From the NCBI RefSeq assembly GCF_000282115.1, contig NZ_AKJY01000003.1:62001-126000 (forward strand): a stretch of DNA of 64,000 nt, given 5' to 3'. This stretch comes from Chryseobacterium populi. Its GTDB lineage: Bacteria > Bacteroidota > Bacteroidia > Flavobacteriales > Weeksellaceae. The translations under genes and the position numbers were made by a program. Each line of letters opens with the position of its first letter. Position 1 is the stretch's first letter. The notes beneath the pieces were generated by a model. It had not been told where the DNA came from. It did not search any database and saw nothing but the letters and a program-made list of their open reading frames with translations. Below are positions 43,291 through 52,247 of this stretch, piece by piece.

Positions 43291-44454
43291 TTAGGCCTTA
43301 CAGATTGTCATCTTCTGTCTCCTTTCTATACTGCTTCTTAGTACCATCATTAGAAAAGCAAGTAATCCAAAGATAAAACCAATCCAGGGATTGTACTGAA
43401 CGCCATAGGAAACTATAACCCAGCCTCCGAGCGTTGTCCCTAATGTTACCCCTAAATTTCCAAATGAAGTGGCCAGACTATTGGCAAATTCTAGAGAATC
43501 CGGAACCGATGAAATCATATAGGTGGATGCATTCAAAAAGCTTGGAGAATATAAAAAGCCCCAAATCCCTATACTAAGAATAGTTGCAATTAAATTTCCA
43601 TCAGAGAAGTAAAGCAAAACAGGCATTATAATTGTCCCGGAAAGAAAAAATGCAGTCGTACGCATGATATTTTTACTGAGCATTTTCCCGGCGATCCAGT
43701 TGGAAAACACACCAATAATCCCGAATAGGAAAAGCATATAACTCACCATGGTAGTATCCATACCTTTGGCTTTATTCAGATAGTCTGCAAAGTAACTGTA
43801 GGTAGAAAACCAGGCCGTAATCATGAAAAAATTCATAGCTGTACTGATTATAAATGTAGGCTGAACCAGTATTTTAAGCTGGCTATCGTAGGATTTTTTT
43901 TCTTTAACAGGCATGGCAGGCAACAGAAAGTAAATTGTAATTAATGCAATTAAGCTTATGATAGTCTGAATCATAAATGAATATTCCCATGACCAGAGAC
44001 TTGCAACCCATGTTGCAAACGGAACTGTAGTCACCATAGCAATGGCAACACCGCTAAATACAATACTCATCAATTGATTTCTGTATTTTTTTTCTGTCTG
44101 GGATACGGCTACAGAAAGTGCGGTAGCAATATACACAGGCTGAAGGAATGCAGGTAAAATTCTTACCAGCATCAGCAGCCAGAACGGAGGTGAAAAAGAG
44201 GATACAATTCCGGTCACAAGAAAAATGGAAATAGCTGTAAACATTACTTTTTTACGGTCAAACCCTGATGTCAACAATGTCATAAAAGGTCCGGTAAGAG
44301 CGATGATCAAAGCAAAAGCACTAAGTAAATACCCTGCTTTATCAATGCTTATTTTATAGTGATCTGCTATTTGCGGTAGAATTCCGATGACTCCAAATTC
44401 AGTGGTAATTACTGCAATAAAGCCTAAACATCCTATATATGCGAATTTTTTCAT
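43291..44454 (-). CDS. MFS transporter (AraJ-like)
   Basis: A 387-residue protein with twelve hydrophobic helices. The DHA1 pattern begins FIAVITTEFGVIGILPQIAD, with YLLSAFALIIALTGPFMTLL and the loop FDRKKVMF. The start lies 2 bp after the alpha/beta hydrolase gene, so the two are cotranscribed. The hydrolase and transporter are divergent from an HxlR regulator, which together suggests an inducible detoxification unit: export of, and hydrolysis of, some hydrophobic ester or drug. Confidence 0.9.
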   Translation of the reverse strand: MKKFAYIGCLGFIAVITTEFGVIGILPQIADHYKISIDKAGYLLSAFALIIALTGPFMTLLTSGFDRKKVMFTAISIFLVTGIVSSFSPPFWLLMLVRILPAFLQPVYIATALSVAVSQTEKKYRNQLMSIVFSGVAIAMVTTVPFATWVASLWSWEYSFMIQTIISLIALITIYFLLPAMPVKEKKSYDSQLKILVQPTFIISTAMNFFMITAWFSTYSYFADYLNKAKGMDTTMVSYMLFLFGIIGVFSNWIAGKMLSKNIMRTTAFFLSGTIIMPVLLYFSDGNLIATILSIGIWGFLYSPSFLNASTYMISSVPDSLEFANSLATSFGNLGVTLGTTLGGWVIVSYGVQYNPWIGFIFGLLAFLMMVLRSSIERRQKMTICKA

Positions 44455-44456
44455 TT

Positions 44457-45464
44457 TTATTTTTTGGTTTTGAAATTTTTATCTGTGAAAACGGCTATTG
44501 TATCTACTGCCGATTGAGCTTCCTGTAATAAACTGCCCATATGCATAAACCCGTGAACCATATCTTTATACATTTTTGTTTGCACAGAAACTCCTGCATT
44601 TTTCATATTCAGTGTCAATTGTTCACCTTCGTCATGTAAAGGATCATGTTCGGCCAATAAGATCAATGTAGGTGGAGTGTTTTTAAAATCTTTTATAAGA
44701 ATAGGTACTGCCAGAGGATTTTCCCGATCCTTTTCTGTAATGTACCAGTTCCAGGCTTGTTTTCCCCATTCCTTATTCAATACAGGTCCTTTTGCATAAG
44801 TTTCCCAGGATTTTGTATTAAGTGAAGAATCTGCAGCAGGATAAATCAGAACCTGAAATTTTAACTGATTTTTTAATTGTTGGGTTACAGATACAGCTAG
44901 AGCAGCTCCGGCACTGTCTCCTATCACGCCTATCTGGTGAGGATCAATGCCTAAAGATTCTGCATGATCTAAAAGCCATTTTGTAGCTGCCATACAGTCA
45001 TCAAGGCCTGCGGGAAAAGGATGTTCAGGCGCAAGACGATAATCTGTAAATAATATATCAGCACCCGTTGCATTAGCCAGTTTCCGTACAATAGCGTCAT
45101 GGGTTTCATAACTTCCTGAAATAAACCAGCCCCCATGGATATAAACAATAGCAGGTGATTTTGAAACGGTTTTTCCGTTAGGTCTGTACAATCTGGCAGG
45201 TATCTGACGGCCTTCTGATGCAATATTGAGTTCTTCAATCATAGCTATACTTTCTTTCCTGCCACTTAACTGAAATGTCATCGTTTCGTAGTTTTTACGA
45301 CTTATGTCTAAAGGATCCTGTCCATCAAATACTTCTATTTTTTCTAAATGATTTAGAACTTTACTTATTTCCGGTGTTAACTGCATTGTTATTTTTTTTG
45401 TGTTAATACTATTTTTACATGAAACAATTCCTGTTATCATGATGACTCCGATTATTTTTCTCAA
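44457..45464 (-). CDS. Alpha/beta hydrolase (HSL/esterase family) lipoprotein-like
   Basis: A 335-residue esterase of the hormone-sensitive-lipase group. The oxyanion-hole motif VYIHGGWFISGS lies near residue 107, the nucleophile elbow GDSAGAALA near residue 180, and the late catalytic His in VHGFMHMG near residue 310. The N-terminus MRKIIGVIMITGIVSC has a lipobox-like Cys16, so it may be membrane anchored. It hydrolyses short-chain esters or amides. It lies in one unit with the MFS gene, and an HxlR-type operator lies in the upstream region. Confidence 0.88.
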   Translation of the reverse strand: MRKIIGVIMITGIVSCKNSINTKKITMQLTPEISKVLNHLEKIEVFDGQDPLDISRKNYETMTFQLSGRKESIAMIEELNIASEGRQIPARLYRPNGKTVSKSPAIVYIHGGWFISGSYETHDAIVRKLANATGADILFTDYRLAPEHPFPAGLDDCMAATKWLLDHAESLGIDPHQIGVIGDSAGAALAVSVTQQLKNQLKFQVLIYPAADSSLNTKSWETYAKGPVLNKEWGKQAWNWYITEKDRENPLAVPILIKDFKNTPPTLILLAEHDPLHDEGEQLTLNMKNAGVSVQTKMYKDMVHGFMHMGSLLQEAQSAVDTIAVFTDKNFKTKK

Positions 45465-45502
45465 GTTTATTATTTTTACAGTACAAAATTAAATTTAAGC
45501 CT

Positions 45503-45539
45503 TAAATTTGCCTAGTACACGGTTAATTGTATGGTACTA
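45503..45539. promoter_or_regulatory. Divergent promoter and HxlR-type operator
   Basis: On the plus strand TAAATTTG (45503-45510) is a -7 element. Directly after it comes the inverted repeat TAGTAC (45513-45518) and GTACTA (45534-45539), an arrangement expected for autorepression by the HxlR protein encoded at 45555 and control of the divergent hydrolase gene. Confidence 0.6.
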
Positions 45540-45554
45540 ACAAATTTGTAAGTA

Positions 45555-45929
45555 ATGGGGAAAAAGAAAGAAAACTCAACGAACAGTATTAATGCACAAT
45601 ATCTTACGGAATGTGATTTAACTTATGCTGTCTGTAAAATTGGTGGAAGATGGAAACTGCTAATCTTATGTAAACTTGAAGACGGGAAATTACGCTTCAG
45701 TGAGCTACGTGACCGGATTTCCGGGATTACGGAGAGAATGCTTACCCTCCAGTTAAGAGAAATGGAAAAGGAAGGTCTTGTGAAAAGAACAGTACATGCT
45801 CAGGTACCGCCAAGAGTGGATTATGAATTGACAGAAATCGTACAGGAGCTTATCCCTATCTGGAAACAGCTTGAAAAATGGGGACATAAGCATCGTAAAA
45901 TGATTCAGAGTACCGAGGTTGATGATTGA
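45555..45929 (+). CDS. HxlR-family regulator
   Basis: A 124-residue winged-helix regulator. The start DLTYAVCKIGGRWKLLILCK and the middle RISGITERMLTLQLREMEKE, then GLVKRTVHAQVPPRVDYELT, are the standard HxlR (YodB/HypR-like) layout. Cys near residues 21 and 27 (LTECDLTYAVC) sit where redox or electrophile-sensing Cys occur in YodB-type members. It is divergent from the hydrolase/MFS pair and an operator lies between them, so it probably represses that pair in response to reactive compounds. Confidence 0.92.
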   Translation: MGKKKENSTNSINAQYLTECDLTYAVCKIGGRWKLLILCKLEDGKLRFSELRDRISGITERMLTLQLREMEKEGLVKRTVHAQVPPRVDYELTEIVQELIPIWKQLEKWGHKHRKMIQSTEVDD

Positions 45930-45970
45930 TTTTGCTGACGAAATAAATAGGTACCTTTTAATGAAAATAA

Positions 45971-47179
45971 TTAAGAAATATTATTCCCTTTTTTACTGAA
46001 TAATAGATGGGCAATCAGGGCCAATAAACCGAAACCTGCTCCTACAAAGCAAACCCCGTCCCATTGAGCATATTGCCAGGCAATGGAAGCCAGCCAGGTT
46101 CCCAATGACCCGCCAATAAAGTAAGAAACCATATAAACGGTATTCAGCCTGTTGACAGCATTGGATTTTATTAAAAAGTAGTTGGTCTGGTTCATAATAT
46201 GGCCCGACTGTACGCCCAGGTCAACAAGGATAACCCCGATAATCAATCCCCAATAGGTTTCGCCTGCAAAATAGGTGAACGCCCAGCTTCCCAACACGAT
46301 AAGCAGTGAATAAAATATAATCCGGTTCAGATCCATAAATTTTTGCAGTTTCCCGACTTTAGCAGCAGCCAGAGCGCCTACAGCTCCGGCCAGTCCGAAG
46401 CTTCCTACTATGGAAGAACCTGCATTAAACGGTGGCTTCTCCATATGAAAAACCAATGTAGTAAATAATGCACACATTGATCCGAAAGCCATCGCTCCAC
46501 GGAATGATGCAAGCCGTAAAACAGGCTGTGTCCTGGCTAAGTGAGCTACGGAACGCATCAGCTCTTGATAGGTTCCTTTGAAATTGGGCTGTAATTCGGG
46601 CAGCATTTTATAAATGGCCAGCCAAACGATAATCATTAATCCTGCTGCTATGCCGAACATGGTTCTCCAGCCCCAGATATCCCCTACTATTCCACCGATA
46701 AAACGGGATAAAAGGATTCCTAATAATAACCCTGACATTACCAGCCCGATATTGGAAGATTTTTCCTTATCAGATGAAAGTTCGGCTGCAATGGGAACAA
46801 ACAACTGGGGAATTACTGAGGTGGCTCCGATCAATAAGCTGGCTGTATACAGCATCCATAACTGGTCAGCAAAGGTCATCCATAATAAGGAACCGAAAAC
46901 CAGAAACAAGTCGATCAGGATTAGTTTTTTACGGAAGAATTTATCACCTAAAGGCACAATTAACAGCAGTCCCAGCGCATATCCTACCTGCGTAAGAACG
47001 GAAATTTTACTCGCTGCACTTTCGGAAACATGCAAATCGTCAGCAATAAGAGCCAGCAGAGGCTGATTATAATAATTATTGGCTACTACAAGCCCTGAAA
47101 TAATAGACATCAGCCAGATTACGGTTCGGGAAATGCTGTTGGAAGAGTTCATCTGCATGGCGGTGGGATTTTGCTTCAA
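45971..47179 (-). CDS. MFS transporter
   Basis: A 402-residue protein with twelve helices. Helix 1 region NNYYNQPLLALIADDLHV and YALGLLLIVPLGDKFFRKKL (with the conserved loop 2-3 GDKFFRKKL) match the MFS family (DHA1-like YbjJ group). It ends in LLFSKKGNNIS. It converges with the HxlR gene, so it has its own promoter. The exported compound is unknown. Confidence 0.88.
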   Translation of the reverse strand: MKQNPTAMQMNSSNSISRTVIWLMSIISGLVVANNYYNQPLLALIADDLHVSESAASKISVLTQVGYALGLLLIVPLGDKFFRKKLILIDLFLVFGSLLWMTFADQLWMLYTASLLIGATSVIPQLFVPIAAELSSDKEKSSNIGLVMSGLLLGILLSRFIGGIVGDIWGWRTMFGIAAGLMIIVWLAIYKMLPELQPNFKGTYQELMRSVAHLARTQPVLRLASFRGAMAFGSMCALFTTLVFHMEKPPFNAGSSIVGSFGLAGAVGALAAAKVGKLQKFMDLNRIIFYSLLIVLGSWAFTYFAGETYWGLIIGVILVDLGVQSGHIMNQTNYFLIKSNAVNRLNTVYMVSYFIGGSLGTWLASIAWQYAQWDGVCFVGAGFGLLALIAHLLFSKKGNNIS

Positions 47180-47279
47180 ATTTAAAGATGGATTGTAAAA
47201 TTAAGAGAGAGTTCAAATTGCCAATCAATGATGATGAAACTCATTAAATCAATGGGGAATAAACTGTTTTACCGGATTA

Positions 47280-47906
47280 TCAAAGGTTAAGCTGCTTCTG
47301 AAATTCCTCAAGATATTTTGCTATATGAAAGCCATCAGCCAGGCCGTGATGGGCTTCAACAGAAACAGGCAGGTGTTTTCTTCCGTCGCGGATACTGAAT
47401 TTACCGAAGGTAACCTTCGGAACAGATTCTGTTTTATCAAAGTTCGTTGGATGCAATAAAGCACTGAAAGAATTCCAGGGGATTGTGGAGTGTCTTATTA
47501 AATCTTTCCCCAGATCATCATTATGTATTCTGATCCCGGTGGAATTTTGTACTGCTTGAATTTCTTTTTGTAATTCGGAATTGAAAGTTTCAAAGTCTTC
47601 TGAAAAAGGGATATAGGAGAAACCAAAAGTACCGTCTGCACGGCCAATAGTGCTTCCCGCATGAATGGTATCATATAAAACAACCTGGTCATCAATAATC
47701 CGTGTTTTTAATTCATCAACAGAATTGATGGCAATCATGGATTTGTGAAGGTAGTATGCAAAAAAAGAATAGCCTTTTGTTTTTACGGTATGATAAGCTT
47801 CCGTACAGTCTACTTCCGCTGTAAAACCAAAGTACGGACTTGCCATATTGGAGAAAAAATCAAAATGTTCTTTTCGGTTCCATTGTTCCCGGTCTATAAT
47901 CTTCAT
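47280..47906 (-). CDS. Chloramphenicol acetyltransferase-like enzyme (CAT type A)
   Basis: Started at the ATG at 47906 it is 208 residues (MKIIDREQWNRKEHFDFFSN), which is close to the family length of about 213. The longer frame starting at 47999 adds 31 residues without family similarity. The catalytic motif VEAHHGLADGFHI has the catalytic His near residue 185 and the structural HHxxxDG pattern. Other CAT positions are HAGSTIGRADGTFGFSYI. The family forms trimers that acetylate the 3-hydroxyl of chloramphenicol. Sequence cannot say whether resistance is conferred. Confidence 0.9.
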   Translation of the reverse strand: MKIIDREQWNRKEHFDFFSNMASPYFGFTAEVDCTEAYHTVKTKGYSFFAYYLHKSMIAINSVDELKTRIIDDQVVLYDTIHAGSTIGRADGTFGFSYIPFSEDFETFNSELQKEIQAVQNSTGIRIHNDDLGKDLIRHSTIPWNSFSALLHPTNFDKTESVPKVTFGKFSIRDGRKHLPVSVEAHHGLADGFHIAKYLEEFQKQLNL

Positions 47907-48116
47907 TTTATCCTGATTTATTTTTGCAAATTTCCGGAAGTTTTCCGGTTTTAAAAAATTGCAGTAACAGAAAGTTGAATTATATAAAAATTTTATCATG
48001 AATTTTGCCAGGACCCTGGATGATCATTTCAAGTATATTTAACAATATCTTAATTGAATGTTCTATTAAAATTTTACGAAAAAGAATTATTTTTCATAAA
48101 ATTTTATGAATTTATT

Positions 48117-49220
48117 ATGGAAATTTCCGGGGCTTTTTTAGCCGTTATTATAGAAGCCATTCTCTCTTTTTTTCTGATTAAGAAAGAAAATTCAAAGAAA
48201 AACCTCTTTTTAATACTTTATATTGTCACGGTAACTTTAGACCTTCTTTGGGAATACTTTATTTTTAACTATGACCATAAAAGTACTTTATTGATAGATG
48301 CCTATCCTTCAAGTTTCAGGCTTCTGAAAGGCCCTCTTTTATTTTTGGCAGGCAGATGTTTGCTAAAGTACCCTATTAACTGGAAGCATTATCTTCATTT
48401 TCTTCTGTTCTTTGTGGTATTCATCTGTAATGTTATTGTTCTTTTTATAGGATCAGAATCTCAGAGCTTTCACGGGTTTTATCTATGGATCTTTAAAATT
48501 TATCCTTTATACTGGTGTGGCTATCTGATCGCTGCCCTGACTGTGCAGATCAGGCACAAAAACCGGGATAATGCATTTCAGATGCTGTTTATCAAATTTT
48601 TATTCTTTGTTCTGGCTTCAGTGATTACATATACAGTCTGCATATTCGGAAAATTAGCAGACAAAGAGCTTTTAAGGGTCATTTACACGTTCTCTTTTTT
48701 TATTCAGTTTGCCCTTTTGATCCGGCTCAATCAAATAGACAGGCAATTGTCCGGTACAGATCATAAAAATGAAAATATAGCTATTAATGAAATTCAGGAA
48801 ACCTTAACCGTTCAGAAAAAAAATATAAAATACAAAACCTCTGTACTAAGCAAAGATTATATTGATAATACGAACAGACAATTGATTGAGCTGCTAAAAA
48901 ACAAAAAAATCTATACAAAGGAAGATTTAAATATGGAAGATATTTCCAATATGATCCATGTCTCTAAGAATCATTTGTCCCAATGTATTTCCGAAGGTCT
49001 TCAGACCACCTTTTATGACCTCATCAATAAATACAGAATTGAAGAATTCATTGTACAGATTAATCAAAATCCGGATTTGCAGATCAGTGAACTTTATTAC
49101 CAGTGCGGATTCAGATCCAAAGCTACTTTTTATAAATATTTCAAACAGGAAACAGGAATAAATCCCAACGATTACAGAAAAAAAATACTTTGGGAAAAAG
49201 AACTGGAACAATCTATTTAA
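48117..49220 (+). CDS. Membrane AraC-family regulator
   Basis: A 367-residue protein from the ATG at 48117; an earlier start at 48054 is possible. The N-terminal half has about seven hydrophobic helices (residues 1-215), the layout of Bacteroidota regulators with a 7TM-like sensor. The C-terminal AraC HTH (residues about 260-355) contains NMIHVSKNHLSQCISEGL and ELYYQCGFRSKATFYKYFKQ. It lies 162 bp upstream of a TonB-dependent receptor and phospholipase-like gene on the same strand, which it may control. Confidence 0.85.
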   Translation: MEISGAFLAVIIEAILSFFLIKKENSKKNLFLILYIVTVTLDLLWEYFIFNYDHKSTLLIDAYPSSFRLLKGPLLFLAGRCLLKYPINWKHYLHFLLFFVVFICNVIVLFIGSESQSFHGFYLWIFKIYPLYWCGYLIAALTVQIRHKNRDNAFQMLFIKFLFFVLASVITYTVCIFGKLADKELLRVIYTFSFFIQFALLIRLNQIDRQLSGTDHKNENIAINEIQETLTVQKKNIKYKTSVLSKDYIDNTNRQLIELLKNKKIYTKEDLNMEDISNMIHVSKNHLSQCISEGLQTTFYDLINKYRIEEFIVQINQNPDLQISELYYQCGFRSKATFYKYFKQETGINPNDYRKKILWEKELEQSI

Positions 49221-49382
49221 TACTACCGCTTGTCTGTTAATAAATAATTAAAATAATGTAATTCATTTTAAATTAAATAGTTATAGGTTTATTTTATAGA
49301 AATAAGTTCATCTCAATATAAATGAACTTTTCAAAATTAAAGTCGGAATAGTTTTGCAGCAAATCAAACTGTACCTGTAAAA

Positions 49383-52232
49383 ATGAAAAAACTGACATCA
49401 ACTTTGGCTATTGCCCTTTTCTTTGCTTCCATACAATCTTATGCCCAGATTCAGGTAAGCGGAAAAGTGGAAGATTCCCAGGGAAGACTCCCGCAAGCTA
49501 AAGTTTTAACGAATGATAACAAGATCTTTGTTCTCACAGACAACCAGGGGAATTTCAGCATTACTGTTCCTGAAGGTTCAACTTCTATTACCATAACTTA
49601 TGAAGGCTATTCCGACAAGATTATCGATATACATCCTTCAGCAAATCTGAAAATTGCAGATGTAGGTGTAATTGTTCTGGAAAACAGAGAAAAAGTAAAA
49701 AGTATTGAAGGGATTACCATTGCTTCTGCTTATAAACCATCACAGGCCAGGGCACTGAATATTAAAAAGAACTCTGAAACTATTTCAGATGTACTGGCTT
49801 CAGATGCGATTGGAAAACTGCCGGACAGAAATGCTGCTGAAGCAATTCAAAGACTGCCTGCCGTAACGATTGAAAGGGATATGGGAGAAGGAAGATTTGC
49901 TGCCGTGAGAGGAACACCTATCCAATGGAGTTCATCTACCCTTAATGGAAACAGGATGCCGAGTGCCAGTGGAGATTTTGCCAACAGAGGCTTACAGATG
50001 GATATTTTCCCCTCGGAACTGATCCAATATGTAAAATTATCTAAAACTCTGACTCCTGATATGGATGGGGATGCTATTGGCGGATCCATAGATTTCATTA
50101 CTAAAACAGCAGTAAATAAAGAAACATTTTCTGTAAATCTGGCAGGTGGCTATGTCAACCAATCCCAGTCTCCCAGCTATAATGCTTCAGTAGTTTACGG
50201 GAATAAAATCACGGATAAACTTAAATTTATCACTTCTGCCGTTATTTGGAACCGGGAAACGGCAATTGATAATTTCCAGATGGTGTACGATTTCAACAAT
50301 AAGGATAAAGTAAAATCTTTTGCAATCAATCAGTTACAATTGAGAGACTATATTGCCCGGAGAAGGACATTAGGCTTTAATGGAGCCCTGGATTATCAGA
50401 TCAATAAAAATAATAAGCTTTATTTCAAGGGGTTGTACAGCCAGTATATGGACCGGCAGTCTGTAAGAGAATCCTATTTTAATTTTAATACTAAAAATGT
50501 TCAGTTACAGGCCAGACATGCAGATTATATTACTGATCTATATTCTTTTGACGTGGGTGGCGAACATAAATTATCAGATAAATTAAAATTAGACTGGTCT
50601 TTGGTCAATTCAAGATCAAGCTTTGAATTCAATTCTCCTGAAAACCTAAGTAAAGATGAAAGAGGCTATCCTATCGTACTTTTCAGACAGGACATGACCT
50701 ATGGAAATCTTTCAAGTGACGGGCTTAAATATTTAGCAATGGACTCGCCGGACGGTACCGGAGATGCTTCCGATGTTGTATTGCCGCATAACTTAAGTGC
50801 TATGGACCCTACTAAAATTTATCTATATCAAACCATTATCAGCAGAAATAAAAACAGCGAAAGAGATTACAGAGCCCAGCTTAATTTCAATTATAAGCTA
50901 AATGACAGGATCAATCTGAAAGCCGGAGGAAAATTAATCAATAAAGATAAAAATTTTACTTCCAGCATTTATGTATGGATGCCTTCAAAGCTGCTGGGAA
51001 TTCCCGGAGCTGCACCTCTTGTCTATCTCAACCAGCTGCAGACGGAAAATTTCCCTTACAACGGAGGGTTTCTTAATCCCCTGAACAATCCTTATAATAA
51101 TGTTTTGATCAATCAGATTACCAATAGCCAGATTGACCAGATCTATTCTCCGGAATTTATAGCCAATAATACAATGTTAAATATTCAGGGAGCCAATACG
51201 GCAAGCAACCTTGCTTCTTCCTACTCCGGAAAAGAAAATGTGTATTCGGCTTATGTAATGGGGAATTTCAGACTAACGGATAAGTTTAGCATTATCGGAG
51301 GAGTGAGAAATGAATATAATGTCACCGATTTCAGAGGAAACAGGGTTGTACAGCAGGGAAATGCCACAAGTGCAGAGCCTGTAGAAAAAGAAAATAAATA
51401 CAATGCCTTTTTACCAATGGTCAATATGAAGTATAACCTGGATGAAAATACAATTTTCAGGGCTTCCTATACCCGGTCATTTGCAAGGCCTGATTTCAGT
51501 GACCTGAATCCCGGTTTACAGATCAATGATGCTCTCCAGACCATCACAGAAGGCAATGCCGGATTGAAACCTACTTATGCAAATAGCTTTGATGTAATGT
51601 TCGAAAAATATTTTTCCAACCTCGGGATCATCTCTGTAGGAAGTTTTTACAAGAGCCTCAGCAATATCATTTACCAGGATCAGACTACAGAACAAAGAAA
51701 TGGTCTCACTTATCTTAAAACTTCACCAAGTAACCTGGAACAGGGATGGCTGTTTGGACTGGAAGCCAATTTCAGCAAACGTTTTACAGGACTGCCCGGT
51801 TTATTGCAGCACTTCGGGGTTGAAGGAAACTATACTTTTGTAGACTCAAAAACCGAAATTCCGGTATATCAGAACGGTACAACCGTAGATAAAATTGAAA
51901 CCACTCTACCTAAACAGGCGAAGCATATTTTTAATGCAAGTGTTTTTTATGAAACAGATAGGCTAATGATTAGGCTTGCCGGAAATTATAAAGGAAAATA
52001 TCTCAATGCCATCCGTTCTCTCGCCGGTCCTGAACATTATCAGTGGTTTGATAAAAACTTTACACTGGATGCTACGGCTTCTTATGCATTTTCAAAAAAA
52101 ATAAGACTGTTTGTAGAGCTCAACAACTTACTTAATGAACCCAACAGATTCTATCACGGAGAAAAGGCAAGAACAGAAAGTGTTTCTTATACAGGCTTCC
52201 GTGGACAGGTAGGCGTTTCATTAAACTTTTAA
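49383..52232 (+). CDS. TonB-dependent outer-membrane receptor
   Basis: A 949-residue receptor. The signal peptide ends at SYAQ near residue 21. A carboxypeptidase-like domain (residues 24-110) precedes the plug, with DRNAAEAIQRLPAVTIERDM near residue 150 and a barrel that ends GFRGQVGVSLNF. This plug form (ALQRLPGVTIERDQGEG group) is seen in receptors for carbohydrates or other organic nutrients and not typically in siderophore receptors. A promoter-like TAGTTTTG lies at 49349-49356. It is 15 bp upstream of a PI-PLC-like enzyme, so it may import a product of that enzyme. Confidence 0.9.
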   Translation: MKKLTSTLAIALFFASIQSYAQIQVSGKVEDSQGRLPQAKVLTNDNKIFVLTDNQGNFSITVPEGSTSITITYEGYSDKIIDIHPSANLKIADVGVIVLENREKVKSIEGITIASAYKPSQARALNIKKNSETISDVLASDAIGKLPDRNAAEAIQRLPAVTIERDMGEGRFAAVRGTPIQWSSSTLNGNRMPSASGDFANRGLQMDIFPSELIQYVKLSKTLTPDMDGDAIGGSIDFITKTAVNKETFSVNLAGGYVNQSQSPSYNASVVYGNKITDKLKFITSAVIWNRETAIDNFQMVYDFNNKDKVKSFAINQLQLRDYIARRRTLGFNGALDYQINKNNKLYFKGLYSQYMDRQSVRESYFNFNTKNVQLQARHADYITDLYSFDVGGEHKLSDKLKLDWSLVNSRSSFEFNSPENLSKDERGYPIVLFRQDMTYGNLSSDGLKYLAMDSPDGTGDASDVVLPHNLSAMDPTKIYLYQTIISRNKNSERDYRAQLNFNYKLNDRINLKAGGKLINKDKNFTSSIYVWMPSKLLGIPGAAPLVYLNQLQTENFPYNGGFLNPLNNPYNNVLINQITNSQIDQIYSPEFIANNTMLNIQGANTASNLASSYSGKENVYSAYVMGNFRLTDKFSIIGGVRNEYNVTDFRGNRVVQQGNATSAEPVEKENKYNAFLPMVNMKYNLDENTIFRASYTRSFARPDFSDLNPGLQINDALQTITEGNAGLKPTYANSFDVMFEKYFSNLGIISVGSFYKSLSNIIYQDQTTEQRNGLTYLKTSPSNLEQGWLFGLEANFSKRFTGLPGLLQHFGVEGNYTFVDSKTEIPVYQNGTTVDKIETTLPKQAKHIFNASVFYETDRLMIRLAGNYKGKYLNAIRSLAGPEHYQWFDKNFTLDATASYAFSKKIRLFVELNNLLNEPNRFYHGEKARTESVSYTGFRGQVGVSLNF

Positions 52233-52247
52233 TCTAAATATTTCAAC

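Noticed and set aside
47907-47999. Extended start of the CAT-like gene
   Set aside because: The extra 31 residues have no family similarity and make the protein longer than the family norm; ATG at 47906 fits better.
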